Positions 19,485 through 32,100 of a DNA stretch of 64,000 nt are shown piece by piece; the first letter of the stretch is position 1; each line of letters begins with the position of its first letter. The position numbers and the translations under genes were made by a program. The notes under the pieces are model-generated. The model saw only the letters and a list, made by a program, of their open reading frames with translations, ran no database searches and had not been told where the DNA came from. Where the stretch lies: assembly GCF_000003855.2 (NCBI RefSeq), contig NW_003101644.1, positions 181,040-245,039 on the forward strand. Reading direction: 5' to 3'. This stretch comes from Blastomyces gilchristii SLH14081. Its lineage: Eukaryota > Ascomycota > Eurotiomycetes > Onygenales > Ajellomycetaceae.

Positions 19485-22462
19485 TCAGAACAGCCGCCAC
19501 CCCTTTGACCGCTCCTTCGCGGCAGAAACCTGTTGCCCAGACGCTTTACTCCGTCCTTCTAACTGCCTTAAACTCTCAATCTTCTCCAGCACCAGCTCAA
19601 GCATCTCTTTCTTTTTAATGACATCCAGATGTCGGCGGATGCGCGGGTCTTCGCGTGCGAAGCGTTCGATTTCAGAGGTGGAGAGATGGCGCCCGAGTCG
19701 GAGATCGAGCTCGCGGGGGAAATTGTAGTAGAATTCGGAGAGGAGTTCGACGTTCAGGAAGAGGACAGCGGTGGCGGTTAGTTTGTCTGCGACCACATCG
19801 AGGAAGACTTCCGGGCAGTGGTATTTGTTCTTTTTGGAAGCGCATTGCTTGGAGCGGACGGCGAGGAGGCGCATTTTGATTAGATCTGCGCGGTCACGGA
19901 GGAAGACGGCTTCTCGGCCTGCGCAAGTTTGAAGCGGCGTTAGATAGGTATAGCTTTGTCAGAAGCAAGTATACACAGGTAGAGGGATTGGGAAAAGAAA
20001 ACGGGAGAGGAACTAACCTTTTTGCAGCAACGCGGCACTAAATCCACCAGCACCACCAGAACCATCTCCCTCAACAGACGTATCTCCTTTCCGCACTTTA
20101 TCGATGAAAGTCATGACATCCTTTAGCTTCCTCTTTCCTATATTATCTTCCACATGCTTCAGGGCATGGCCACATGCTTTGAGCTCTTCTTTCAGCACAT
20201 TGCTAATGCTTTCCCGTCCCTTGACCCACTCTAGATCATCCACTTCTATTTCAAACTTGTATGGCTTGATGCAATTCTCAACTTGATCACTTGTGCTGAA
20301 GAATCGGTCATTGAGAATGGTGACCGTCGCATCCGCTATGGCCTTTTGTGCGTATGGGTGAGACGCAAACGTAGAAGCGGCAATAAGGTCATCGACGCGG
20401 TTTTGTAACGCATTGGCCACTATCGTTGTCGCTAGGCGGCCTATCCCTAATTTTGTAAGGGCGGATGAAGATGCATCCAGTTTGCGGTGCCAATAGAGAG
20501 ACTCAGGGTCTGCTTTTGGAAGATCGGAGAGAGGGTCAGGTTCCGGTACGGGTGGAGAAAGGTCATCAACGGGTTTATTCCAGTATCTCTGCGCGAGAAT
20601 ATCAAGAACCCTCTGGTCGAGTTCGCTTTTCAGTAATTCACGAACCTGAGGACGACCGAAACTCTCGCTAAACTCCTTGAATGAATGCTTGAAGCTGTCC
20701 AGGCTCTCTGCGAGATAGGACTCTGCGCTCAATGGACGATCATTGTACTGGACCTTGAATTCGTACGTTGCTTCTTCAAGCTCCTGGAGAATAGCATCGC
20801 GAGTTCCGGTTAGGCTTGAAGCCATTGATTGCTCCAGGGTATGCATCAACCTCTTCCGTAGTGTCGTAGTTCCAACAGCGAGTTCAGAGTCTGCACCAAA
20901 TTCTTGTGGGTGGCTGCCAAAAAAAGCATTTTCGTTCTTGACAATGGCATTCGTAATATTCCCAGTTCCTCGGGAAAATAGTCCCGCTGTATGAGGAATG
21001 CGAGAAACGACTCCTACATAGCCTAACCGGAGAGGATATTTGCTATCAGAAAGTATACTTGCTCCTCTCTCCGGATCAACCAGGTCCATTTTCGTGACAA
21101 CACCAATAGTTCGTTCCCCGCGAGGGTCGACCCGTCGCGACGCTCTAAGGGCTGTAGAATTGGCTAAGTCTACGTCTGCTGCGGAGATAGCAAGAATGAT
21201 ATTGGGCGCTTGGATGTACTTGTCACATAAATCGGAGATCTTCTGTTTAAGCTCTGGGGGTTGGTCACGCCCGGCAACCTGGATATAGCCGGGTAGATCG
21301 ATGAGCGACAGGTCAGGGATGTGAGGAGAATAAATAGAAAGTTGGATCGGGTCGTCTGACACGCAGTCCCTTTCCGAAACCGCAAGGTTGAGATCGGTCA
21401 ACGTGCGTTGAATTTGGCCAAAGTCTGTCATTTTCCCAAGCCCAAGGGCTGGAAATTCACCATACTCTGTTTGTGAATTTGGCGTATTAACAAGGGTTAG
21501 CTCAATCGGCCGCCTTGTTACCATATTCGAGCCCTTGGGGAGGAACTCATGGCCCACAATAGCCTCCAGTACAGAACTTTTACCAGAAGATTGAGACCCG
21601 ATCACCACAATCGATGGCAAGGTTAACGCGTTGGACTGGCCGATACGTTGTAAAATACTTCTGATTTCGATCATCTTTCTCGTCAATATCATCATCTGGT
21701 CATCGATCGCATTCATCTTGTTAGATCCAAGGTCGTCGTCAGAGTCATGACCGAGTCCGGCACCTGCTGCAGTACCCGCCACCACAGCCGCACCCACCCT
21801 ACTCTCCTTTGGAGAACCACGTCCGCCACCGCCCGACGACCCTCCACCCCCGGATTCTGACTGTTCTTTGAGCCGGAGAACCTTCTGCGCCCATTCAGGC
21901 AACTCGATCTCTTCTTTCGTTCTTTGCCACCCACGATTCGTTTGTTCAGCGATATCCTGGATATTGTTTAAAATGGACAAGCCAACCCCGCCCGCAGTGT
22001 CGCCGGCTTGTCGAATAACATCCATGGCGTAATTCCCGGCCTCTAAAGAAAAAAAGGGCAAAAGAAAGGAGTAAGCAACAAATCCCGCAATCTGGAGAAA
22101 CCAAATAATTGGAATTCCGATAAAACAAAGAGCGAAATGGGTTTTTAGAAAAACGTACGAGCAGCCTGATATTGAATATATGCGAGACCTGCAACCATAG
22201 CACCGCCAAACATGGCGGGTATCCTAACGAACTTCAGAGCCAACTTGGGGAGGGCGCGGGCAAAGGAGAAAGTGCGGACGGCGGGGACGTTGTGAATCCA
22301 GTTCGCGCGCAGTGGCCGTGACCTCCCGCGGATACCAACAGCGCCGCCCTGGGACGAACGCAGCAGACCGCCCGTCCTCGCTCCGACATTGTGCAGTTGG
22401 CGAGCTAGAAGGCTTCTCCTAGCTAGCACGGCAGTGCCGTGGGAGAGGAGTCTCCCGCTCAT
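19485..22462 (-). CDS. mgm1: Mgm1, mitochondrial inner-membrane dynamin-like GTPase
   Basis: Three exons on the minus strand, 22462-22159, 22042-20018 and 19918-19485, encode 920 aa, near the length of yeast Mgm1. Donors are gtacgt and gttagt; acceptors are ttag and gcag. The first 70 residues are Arg-rich (presequence). A transmembrane span follows at about 75-100 ([13 protein letters not shown]), then a second weaker hydrophobic stretch where rhomboid cleavage makes the short form in yeast. The GTPase domain has GSQSSGKSS (P-loop, about 250), DLPG (about 350) and TKMD (about 418). The stalk and paddle regions continue to the C-terminal GED-like segment in exon 3. The protein drives inner-membrane fusion and cristae shape (OPA1 orthologue). 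A Gly/Ser linker lies at about residues 165-180. All exon joins restore family sequence. Confidence 0.96.
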
Positions 22463-22863
22463 CTTGCGTTTGTCATGTACTTTGGGCGAGCGGCGGATGT
22501 CGAAGACTCATTGATTGTTGAAGGACACTAAAAGAGGGACAGTCGGTGGACGTATGTATTTAAGGGAGGATAAAGTGGTAAAAGTTTGTTGGAGAGACTC
22601 CGCTGGGCTCCTATTTTGATGTGATGTTCCGAAGGTTTCCCCAGGCGGCGGATGAGATCAGTTATTGTGGCGGACGCAATGCTTGCGAACACAAAAAGAG
22701 TGCCAAGACTGGGGGAACATATAAAAATATCAGACCAGTTGCAATGTCAATGCAAAGTCTGACTCAGCTGCCGCTGAACTGCAGCCAACCATCACTCAGC
22801 TAGTTTTATTCCCTGCAAACACCCCCCACTATCGTAGGTGAAGTTGCCCGCGAGCATTGCCAT
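22463..22863. other. divergent intergenic region, mgm1 / DUF7924-like gene
   Basis: A 401-bp gap between divergent starts with no other feature seen. Confidence 0.5.
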
Positions 22864-24463
22864 ATGTCTGTGACACAACTGCCCTGTTCGCGACCCAAGC
22901 GCCAGCATGCAGAGCAATTTTCGGAACGAAGTATTATATCGCAACTTGAACCAGACACAAAGAGGCAGAAACGCGATCCGACCGGTAGAGCGGGAACTCG
23001 ACGACCGGCCCCAGAGTTTTGGGACAACCTATCCACGATTTGGTTGACAAAAGGGACACTGACAGAATTAGATCGAAGGAACTCTGTGTATGATAAGTAC
23101 ACGCCTTGTCGAGAGCACCGGAGGTCTAAGAGGCAACTCACCAGACAGTTTTACTCCAAACTACAAAGCAGGCATCTCGTTCAGTACGCTCCAGATTTCC
23201 TTAGTTCATGTGGGCCGGATCTTTTCAAAGAGATAAAAGAGCTTTCGAAACACGGTGGCCCAGATCTTTCTGACCTCAGAAATGTATGTAATGACTACGT
23301 ACTCCGTACAAACTCAATCCTAATGTGTCTCTGTCTAGTTTCCACAATATAGAAGCCCTCTCAATCGGAGGATGGATTCAAGCCGGCCCTCCCTGAACAA
23401 ACGACGCCCATCAACAACCGCTCCATCCTCTAACAAGCGATCCTCACGCAGCGGCGGGACTTATAGTCGTAACTTTGAGCAGCATCTGATCGATCATGGC
23501 ATCTACCCCGAAGGATATAGATATCCCAGCGGTCAAAAACCGGGGAAGCCGAAAAATTGGACAGTGATCAATCAGCAACTAGATCGGCCACGAGGTTCCC
23601 TGTCCCCTTCGAGGTTCACCGAGGAGGAATTTGAGAAATTTAAGGAGGCGAACACGGATGCAACCGTTGAGCTACTAACAAACTCGGTAATTCCTACCAT
23701 TGAAGGCGGTATTACAGATCGTAAGGCTGTGGGAGGAGGATATCCATTCGGGAACCTGAAGCCCTTAACTGATGGTACAATCTCAAGTGCCTGGCCGGAT
23801 CGTTTTTTTGGTGCTCGACCCGAACAACTTGACAGACAAATCCGCTGCAATCTTCACGACACCATCGTCCCTTCGACACAGGATAGTCGTCCGATACTAC
23901 CAAACTTCTATCTAGAGGTGAAGTCATCGGACCAGTCTGCGGCAGTCGCTAAAAGACAGGCTTGCTATGATGCTGCACTGGGTGCTCGGGCCATGCAAAA
24001 TATTCAGTCATATGGAAATAGCGAGTTAGCCTACGACAGCAATGCGTATACCATAGCATCAACCTATCATGACGGCACCCTAAAGCTTTACACGTCCCAT
24101 CCGATCAAAACTGTTGGTGCTCGGCATGAACCTGAATATATTATGACCCAACTCAATAGCTGGTCTATGACTGGTAATTTAGGAACCTTTCAACAGGGTG
24201 CCACATGGTATCGAAATGCCAGAGACTGGGCAAAGGAAAGAAGAGATGAATTTGTTGAGACTGCGAACGCAATGCTTTTGAAGGAAGAGTTTCAACAAAT
24301 TTCATCATCTCAAAAGGTGTCAGTGTCCGTTTCCACAGTTGTGTCGATCGACTCCGATTCATCGTCCGAATCTGATCCAACTGAGTTTCAGGACGCACAA
24401 TGGAGCTTCGCAGCCCCAATTGAAGATGTGGGAGAAGAGGCTCAGATTCTTTCAAAAAACTGA
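22864..24463 (+). CDS. DUF7924-like fungal protein with possible PD-(D/E)XK nuclease-like core
   Basis: Two exons, 22864-23283 and 23339-24463 (gtatgt donor, ctag acceptor), encode 514 aa. The N-terminal part is basic with KRQKRDP-type nuclear-localisation-like sequence and a conserved-looking APEFWDNLSTIWLTKGTL. The middle has YSRNFEQHLIDHGIYPEGY and later FYLEVKSSDQSAAVAKRQA with the Cys-Tyr-Asp-Ala helix after it. An acidic strand ending E-x-K followed by such a helix resembles a PD-(D/E)XK core, but nuclease activity is only inferred. The family is repeated and lineage-specific in many moulds, with unknown function. The tail (about 460-514) is Ser/Glu-rich. The frame is intact although it is the last gene before the mutated AT-rich block, 0.7 kb away. 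Confidence 0.7.
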
Positions 24464-25191
24464 GAATTGCTGTCGATGTTTACTCTTGTGATAGTTGATA
24501 ATAAAATTCCTCGAGGTCCAAACTGAAAAGTCTGAGAGTATCGCCCATCCTCCTCTCTTGAGTACAGATCCAATGCCTATCTATCCGCGCCGTGCCGTTC
24601 ACACGCACACATTAGGTATGACGTCAATAATGAATTGCATCAGGCTCGCGTCTATAGTGGGGTTTCTGGCTTGATCAAGGGTTCACTGGGTGAGCAGTGG
24701 TATAATAATGATCGGGCTTTTCTTCACACTACTTGAAACTTGCTATAGTAGCTTCTATTGGAATTCATATAAAATATGTTTCATATTCGTGCAGCTTTGT
24801 CTCTTCTAGTTTTACTTTAAAACATTCAGACAGCTCTTATCTAGATTGAACTTTAGTCTCTCTACTCAACTTTCTTATTATCTCTGAATAACTACTTAGT
24901 TCTTTCTGAAGAGTAATCTGAATTTTTAAGTTTTTCTCTCTTTCTGTTCTGTTCTCTATCTCTGTTCTCTTTTTCTCTTTTGATTTCTGTTTTTCAGTAA
25001 ATGTAAGATTGTAAAATCAATTGATTAGAATCTTTATCTGTGTAATATGTTAATATTAATTTCAGTTCTATTTTATTCTATAAAATATAAATTCTGAAGA
25101 GAAGAAAGAAAGAAGAAGTAAAGAAATAACAAGTTCTTGAAATTCAAGAACTTGAAAAAGTCAGTAAAATTCTTGAAAAACAGTGTCTAAT
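24464..25191. other. compartment boundary, no gene
   Basis: Here the sequence changes from about balanced GC to AT-rich. Up to about 24700 CpG is still frequent; after about 24770 CpG nearly vanishes and T-rich runs begin. The stretch 24780-25190 could be an old unclassified repeat. No ORF is supported. Confidence 0.6.
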
Positions 25192-25698
25192 TAGACTGAC
25201 CGTGTGACCGTGTCTGGGATCAGGACCAGATTTTTTGATAGTCTCATTACCAATTCGACTGATCCCATTACATGGTTTTAACATTAGATAGTAGTCTCAT
25301 ACTGTCTCAGTGAAACTTACTGTCTACTCTTGTCACATTTTCCAAATGAGATCATGATTTCCACTTCTCAATTTAAATTATTTTTATTGCTTTAAATGAC
25401 TTTAAATCTCATTTAAGTGTTATCAAAAAGTGTTACTTTTTAAAAAATTAAAAATAGTCTAAAAAAAACCTTAAAATGTCTAAAAATAGTAACTTTATGC
25501 TAAGAATGAGACTAAATGAGATCAAATGAGATCACTTTCTCATTTTTTTCAAGTCATGGTTCCATTTTAAGATCTGATATATAGTCACTTTACATGTTTT
25601 TTTAATAGCCAGTCCCAGCGGGATTCACGCCAAGAAATGTATGAAACCAGATTAAATGAGATCAAACATGAAATTCATGATCTCAGCAGCCAGTCTAT
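25192..25698 (+). mobile_element. hAT-type MITE, copy A
   Basis: A 507-bp element begins TAGACTGACCG and ends with the inverse, CAGCCAGTCTA. It is flanked by 8-bp duplications TGTCTAAT and TATCTAAT (one transition). It shares sequence over its whole length with copies B, C and E (identity very high by eye), and has no ORF. Terminal TAGA and 8-bp target duplications are hAT superfamily features. Confidence 0.88.
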
Positions 25699-27955
25699 AT
25701 CTAATTGAGATGAATAAAGAAGTTCTGTTAATTCTTCATACTCAGACTAGATAACTATAGAAAGTGATTAAGTTCAAGCTTGAAATTTTAAATACAGTTT
25801 AAAAAACATTGAAAATTTCTAGTATAATTACTAGACTGACTGTGTGACTGTATCTGAGATCAGAACTAGAATATTTAATAATCTTATTATCAATTTAACT
25901 GATCTCATTTATAAGAGACCTACGCTGAATAGATTGATATAATATATAGATCTTATATAACAAAGTGAAAAATATTAGAGAAGAAAAGAAAGAGAAAGTG
26001 TGAGAATCAGTGATTAAAGTAAATATTTATATGTATACACAGTAAAGCTTCAGAATGAAAGAATAGAAATTCTGTAGATTTTTCAGCTGAGAATTAGTGA
26101 CTGAGAATTGAAATGATAGAAATCTGTGAAGTGTAACAGAATAGTCTTATAAGAGGTCTACATTGAATAAATCAGTATAATATATAGATCTTATAATACA
26201 AAGTGAAAAATGTTAAAGAAGAAAAAGAAAGAGAAAGTGTGAGAATCAGTAATTGAAGTGAATATTTATATGCATACATAGTGCATACATGATGAAGCTT
26301 CAAGACAGAAGAATAGAAATTCTGTGAGTTTTTCAGCTGAGAATCAGTGATTGAGAATCAGAGCTTTCAGTGAAATCTGTGAAGTGTAATGAAATAGTCT
26401 ATATAATTGATCAGACATAGTCTGTCACATTAACTCTCTCTCTTCAGAAGTGATATAGAGTTGCAGATGTATAGTTCTTATCAGTCAAGAGCTGCAGTCT
26501 CAGATAATACAGAGCTCAGAGTTCAGATCAGATAATTATAGTTAACTCATTTCACAAGATATTATCAGCTGCAGCTGTGAAATCTCTTATTAAGAATATC
26601 TTTAATATCTTATTCAAGTTTATTATCTTCTTCTATAATCTCTGACAGCTGTCAATCAGAAGTCAGTTGAGAAGAGAACAGATCAGTGATAGCACAGTGA
26701 AGCAAGCTTGTATAAAAGACATTATAAATCTCTGATAATATGTTAAGATAGTAGTTATAACTGTCTAAAACTTCTATCACTTTATACTTTATATAATGAT
26801 AATTTAGTGTATAAGATGAATATATGATCTGTATATTCTTAAGATTCAATTATATCAGATCTTCTATCTTATATTACTTAGTAAGATCTCAGTAAACATT
26901 GATTCAGTTCTCTTAATCTTATTTAATACTTATTATGAAGACTTCTACTCAGTTACAGATATCTCAGTACTTTATCACTATATTATCAATGATTTAAATC
27001 AGACTGTAAGAGTTCAGTGTGAACTGTGTAATCTTTAGAAGATTTAACACTTTCATGTAATAATTATATATAAGAAAGAATGAGCTTATATCTATTGAAA
27101 TAGTATTTCAATCATTGATAGCAATCTCTACATGTAGAAGAAAGTCATATCAATCATTTTATAAGTGATTACAGAACTTATAAAGATAATTCTTTACAGT
27201 CTGAATTATTCATTCTAATGTATTATCAGTCTCAGAGTGATAGATAGTTAATAAACAGTATATAATCTTAAAAACTTGATAGATTCTTATTCAGAGAGTA
27301 CTTATAAATTAACAGTCTTAATCTGATACTATAGATCTCAGTAATTTATATATGTGATAGAATGAGCTCTGTAGAAAGACTTCAGTGACTTATTCAGTAT
27401 TTATCTTATTACAAGATTCTAATATTATATCTTTACTCAATTAATTTATGATAATCAGAACATTCTTATAATTCTTACTCTTAGAGAGATTAATTGCAAA
27501 GTCAATTACTATATCTTATCAGATTCTATCAGAGATATTGAGTGATTTCAGTAGATCTTTTCTATAATTCTTTTATAAGATGATGAAAGAATAATAGTTA
27601 CAGTTTTAAATAAAATATCTGATACTGTTTAATATCTCAGGCTAGTAGAACTCTTGAGAGATTATTCAGTATAATTATTCATAATCTAAGTAATCAGTTA
27701 TATGTGAATCATGCATCTCTTACATTATTCAGATGTATAAGAGTTCAGAGTGAGAGACTCAACATTATTTATAAAATTACAGAGTATTATTATTATCAAT
27801 TGAGTATTCTAAGATGTCAGTTCTTATACATAGTTCTGAGAGAAATCAGAGTGCTTCTTGACACACTGCTTCAGTAAGTGCTTAAAGAAGTTTATCAGCT
27901 TAAGCTGTTATATATTATAATTCATTCAGTGTAGATTTAAGAGAAGTTGAGATAT

Positions 27956-28002
27956 CAGTGTCAGTATCAGTGTCAGTATCAGTGTCAGTATCAGTGTCAG
28001 TT
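27956..28002. repeat. 12-bp tandem repeat cagtgtcagtat
   Basis: About four head-to-tail units of a 12-base sequence, each built of two 6-base halves (cagtgt and cagtat). The same spot in Gypsy-2 copy II (about 40787) has no expansion, so it arose in copy I after the two separated. Confidence 0.85.
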
Positions 28003-28086
28003 CAGAGAGATAGTGTTCTAATCAGAGAAGTATATATAGTGTTATGAGTTATTTCATCTTAATTAACTAATATCTTCAGATCTAGA

Positions 28087-29157
28087 ATTATTACTATTAT
28101 TATTCTTTAATTATAAATGTATACAGTCAGAGACTATAACATCTATCTGAGAATCTTTAGATCTCAGAGTTTTTCCTATATCTATAGAGTTAACTATTAT
28201 ACATTTATCAATTTCAGATATGTAAAATCAGAAAATTTCAGCTCAGAATATAAAAACTGTTTATAAATTACAGTATTTCAACATCTTCTGATACTTTGAA
28301 ATCATTTAAAAATATCATGACAAAGAAAAAGAGAACATAGTCTTAAAGATAGACACATTAAATAGATAGATAGAAAAGAACAGAAAGAAATAAGTATAGT
28401 AAAGAGAGATCTACAGAATAAGATTTCTGCAGTTTATATCTTAAGCTATATACATATTTTAATACTCTATATAACTGACTACTGTCTCTGTTCTCTCAGA
28501 TCTACTTCAGAGATTATCATTCTCTCTAAAGAGCTATCACTCATCTAGCTTCTATAACTAGCTTACTTATAAGTAAGATTCTCACTAAAAATAATATCAG
28601 AGCTACTTAATTCTAGTTAAGTCTTTAATCTTTCAGCTGTTAATCTCAGTATTTCAGTCTATTAATTGACTGTCACAGTCTTGCTTATATTAATCATCTA
28701 TTAAGAGTGTCTAGATCTTGTCTCATCTAGATTCTTACTAGACCTGAGATGTTCTAATCAGATAGTTTTTAAATATTGATTTCTCAGAAGTGAGTGTCTA
28801 GAGTGAGAGAGATGAGATCTGATCAGTTAAGCTTAATAATGATTTACTATTCTACAGACACTCTAGATCTCAATCACTCTAGTACTGATCTAACTTAAAG
28901 TATCTGAGAAGCTGTTAACTCTAAGATCAGTGAGAATTAGTGTATGAGAATCTTCAGAGTGAATATCTTAAGCTTGATAATAATTCACTATAGTGCACTC
29001 AGAGGTCTCTGATACTCTTTTATAACTTAACAGTGAAAGCTGTGATTAAGATGACTCTTACAGAGTTTGAACCTGCTCTCTCTTAATATTCATTCCCCGG
29101 GGGGAAGGCCGCTAATTGAGACTTCAGAGTAGTGTAGTTAATTACTACGTCACTGAG
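28087..29157 (-). mobile_element. SINE- or LINE-like retroposon with 14-bp target duplication
   Basis: A 1071-bp insertion absent from Gypsy-2 copy II, flanked by perfect 14-bp duplications (tcttcagatctaga at 28073-28086 and 29158-29171). In minus orientation it ends in an AAT-rich tail. Its last 350 or so bases match the 3' end of the LINE at 48038-57847. Its upstream 700 bases do not match that LINE's coding part. Near its 5' end are a tRNA B-box-like GGTTCAAACTC (complement of 29063-29073) and a GC-rich island at 29092-29112. It could be a SINE using the LINE tail or a chimeric LINE copy. Confidence 0.6.
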
Positions 29158-32100
29158 TCTTCAGATCTAGAAGCTAGTGTTCTCAGTTTATTCAACAGAT
29201 ATCTGTTATATTGAAAGGCATATCTTACTCTTATTATGAGAGAGTATCTGTCATTGAGTTCTGACTGCTGAGACAGTAGTGTATTGTAAAATAAAAGCAG
29301 CTTAAGAACTCAGATTATTATATCTATCATTCAGTGAGTTTACAGATAGTTATAAAGTACTTAGAATTCTTATAATCTGTAATTATCTTAAATTCAGAGA
29401 CACTTCAGAGTTCAGAGTCTTATTCTTCTAAATAGTATACAATTATAAGAAGTTTCTTATTATAGATCTCATAGTTGTATTCAGCAGAGCTCAGTTTCTT
29501 AGATATGAAGATGTATAATTGTAAGATATTTTCATTATCATATTACAATATAACTCTCTCTGTAACATAGTCAGAGAAGTCAGCTTCAACAACTATTTTA
29601 TAATCAGAGTTAAATGTTATTAGTAGAGAAGTGTTAATGAATATCTTTTTCATCTATATAAATACAGCTTCAGTATCTGCTGACTACTGAAATACTGAGT
29701 TCTTTCTGATGAGTTCTGTAAGTAATCTCATGATATCTGAGAAGTTTTATATAAATCACTGATAGAAGTTAGCAAATCTGATGAAGCTTCATACATCTTT
29801 CACAGTATATAGAGCTTCTCATTCAAGAATAGCAGAGACTTTCTCAGAATTCATTTAAATCTTCTTATCAGCTTCTATGATAAAATCTAGATATTTAATA
29901 CTCTTGACTTTGAAGTCATACTTGTCAATATCTATTGATAGTTTTACTTCTTGTAATTATTGTAATACTCTTCACATGTGTTCTTGATATTCTTTTTTAG
30001 ACTTATCAGTGAAGATGAGAATGTCATCAAAATATACAGATATAAATTTATCAAGAAAATCTCAGAGTGCTTAGTTGATATACTTCTGAAATGTACTGAA
30101 GACATTGATCAGTTCAAAGAGTGTAACTATTTATTCAAAGAGATTATAATATGTTTAAAATGCTGTAAGTCATTCATCTTCTTCAGTGATACAGATTTTA
30201 TAAAACATGATAATAATATCTAGTTTTGTAAACTATTGAGCTTGTCTGATGTGAGTTAGAGTTTCATTGATAAGAGATAAAGAATAGCAGTTCTTCTTAG
30301 TTAATCTGTTTAATTGTTGATAGTTTACACAGAATTGAAGTCCTTTATCTGATTTCTTTGCAAAGAGAATAGAAGCTGCAGTGAAAGAGTTACTAATATA
30401 TATAAATCTCTTATTTAACAGATCATTGAGTGTCTTCTGAAGAAGAAGAAGTTCATCTCAAGATATATTATAAAGAGAGTCTTATAATGACTTGAGATTC
30501 TTATTATTCTTCTTTTCTAACTTGATATTATGATCTACTTCTGAGCCTTGTAAGAGAAGTATATTTATAATATTATCTTGTCAGAAGATATCTAGGTATT
30601 CATGATATTATTGAGAGAGTTTTATATGAGAATCTGTTATTGTAGTACAGGATAACTTCTCTAGAGCTTTCTTGATATCAGTCAGACTGATGAAATAGAT
30701 TGTCACATGATTCTGCTATCAGTGATCTTTTCAGTGACTTTCTTTTCAGAGTATTTTATAGGTGTTGACAGAGATTCATGTCAGGTTCATAGTCTTATGA
30801 ATATCATCTTCATGAACTCTATTATTGTTAGAAAATATTAAGCTTCTGTTTCAAGCATTTGATAAGATGTCTTATTTAGATAGTCAGATAAGTTCTAATA
30901 TAAGATTATAATTGAGATTATCAACTTCATATACATCAGCATCTTCATGTTAATATTCTTTAATATCTATGTTCAACTTTATCATGTAACAGATACAAAC
31001 ATCTTTTAAGTCATCAAATTCTGCAAGAAGTCAGAGTTTTAATAACAGAATTCACTGAAGATTGTAATATCTTACAACTGAAGATTTAATCATTGTATAA
31101 TAATATAGACTGCTGTCTATCATGGCTTTTATATTATACATATTATCAATCACAGTAGATACAAGAATTACATTCATTGTCATTTTCTCTTCAAATCATT
31201 GTCATTCAACCTCTTCAAGCTTCTGTTTGTAAATTTGAACAGAAGTTAATCTTTTCTCTGTTTCATTAGAGTATTCTCATAGTTATCTTCTGAATCTTTC
31301 TTCAATACAATGTGATTGATGCAGACAGATGTTGATTCATTCTTTAAGTGAGGAGACATATAGACTGATCAGCAGTTGAAAGTAATGTGTTCTGATCAGT
31401 TACAGTTGATGCATACTTCTTATTGACATTAATCAGTGACTTTTTCAGAAGTGATCTTAGAAACTCAGAAGTCTGTTCAGACAGCAGAGACTCTTGCTTA
31501 TGCATAGACATTCAAGTCTACTCAGTTCATGACATCTGTGTCATTGTTATTATTTCTCAGTGCAGATATATAAGTGACTGAGATGTGATATCTTCTGTTA
31601 CTATTCTGTATACTCTTGAGCTTGATAAGACAGTCATTCAATGTCTGAAGTTGTACACAGAAACCTTCATAAGTCTGATCTTTATCTACACTTATAAGAG
31701 TCTGTAAGAGTTCAAAAGTTAATGTCTTCTTGAGTATACTAATCTTCATTTGATTCTTTCAAGATTGATCATCTACTTCTAGAATCTTGCTGTTGAAGTC
31801 AGAGATAAATATTGTGAGAGAAGTGTTTCTCTATCAGATACTCTGTAATCAATCTAATACTTTCTATTGCATAGCAGTGTCTCAGAACAGAATATCAAGA
31901 TATTTAATAATATTATCAGATATTCACAACACTGGTTCATATACTTCTATTCATAGATGAAACTTCTGTTTCATATATTTCTTCAATTATTCATTGATAT
32001 ATTAATCTTGATTGATTAGTAAACTGATAACATCTTCATCTACACTCAGTTTCATAAGCATTTTCATTCTTTATGATGAGTAGAGAGTGAGATCAGAAGT

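Noticed and set aside
27956..28002. Possible CRISPR-like or satellite array
   Set aside because: Direct tandem units without spacers in eukaryotic DNA; a local expansion in one transposon copy.
29978..30223. Plus-strand frames starting LISEDENVIKIY, repeated at 41682-41921
   Set aside because: Antisense of the Gypsy-2 RT region; the minus strand gives YFDDILIF, so the plus frames are shadows even though found twice.
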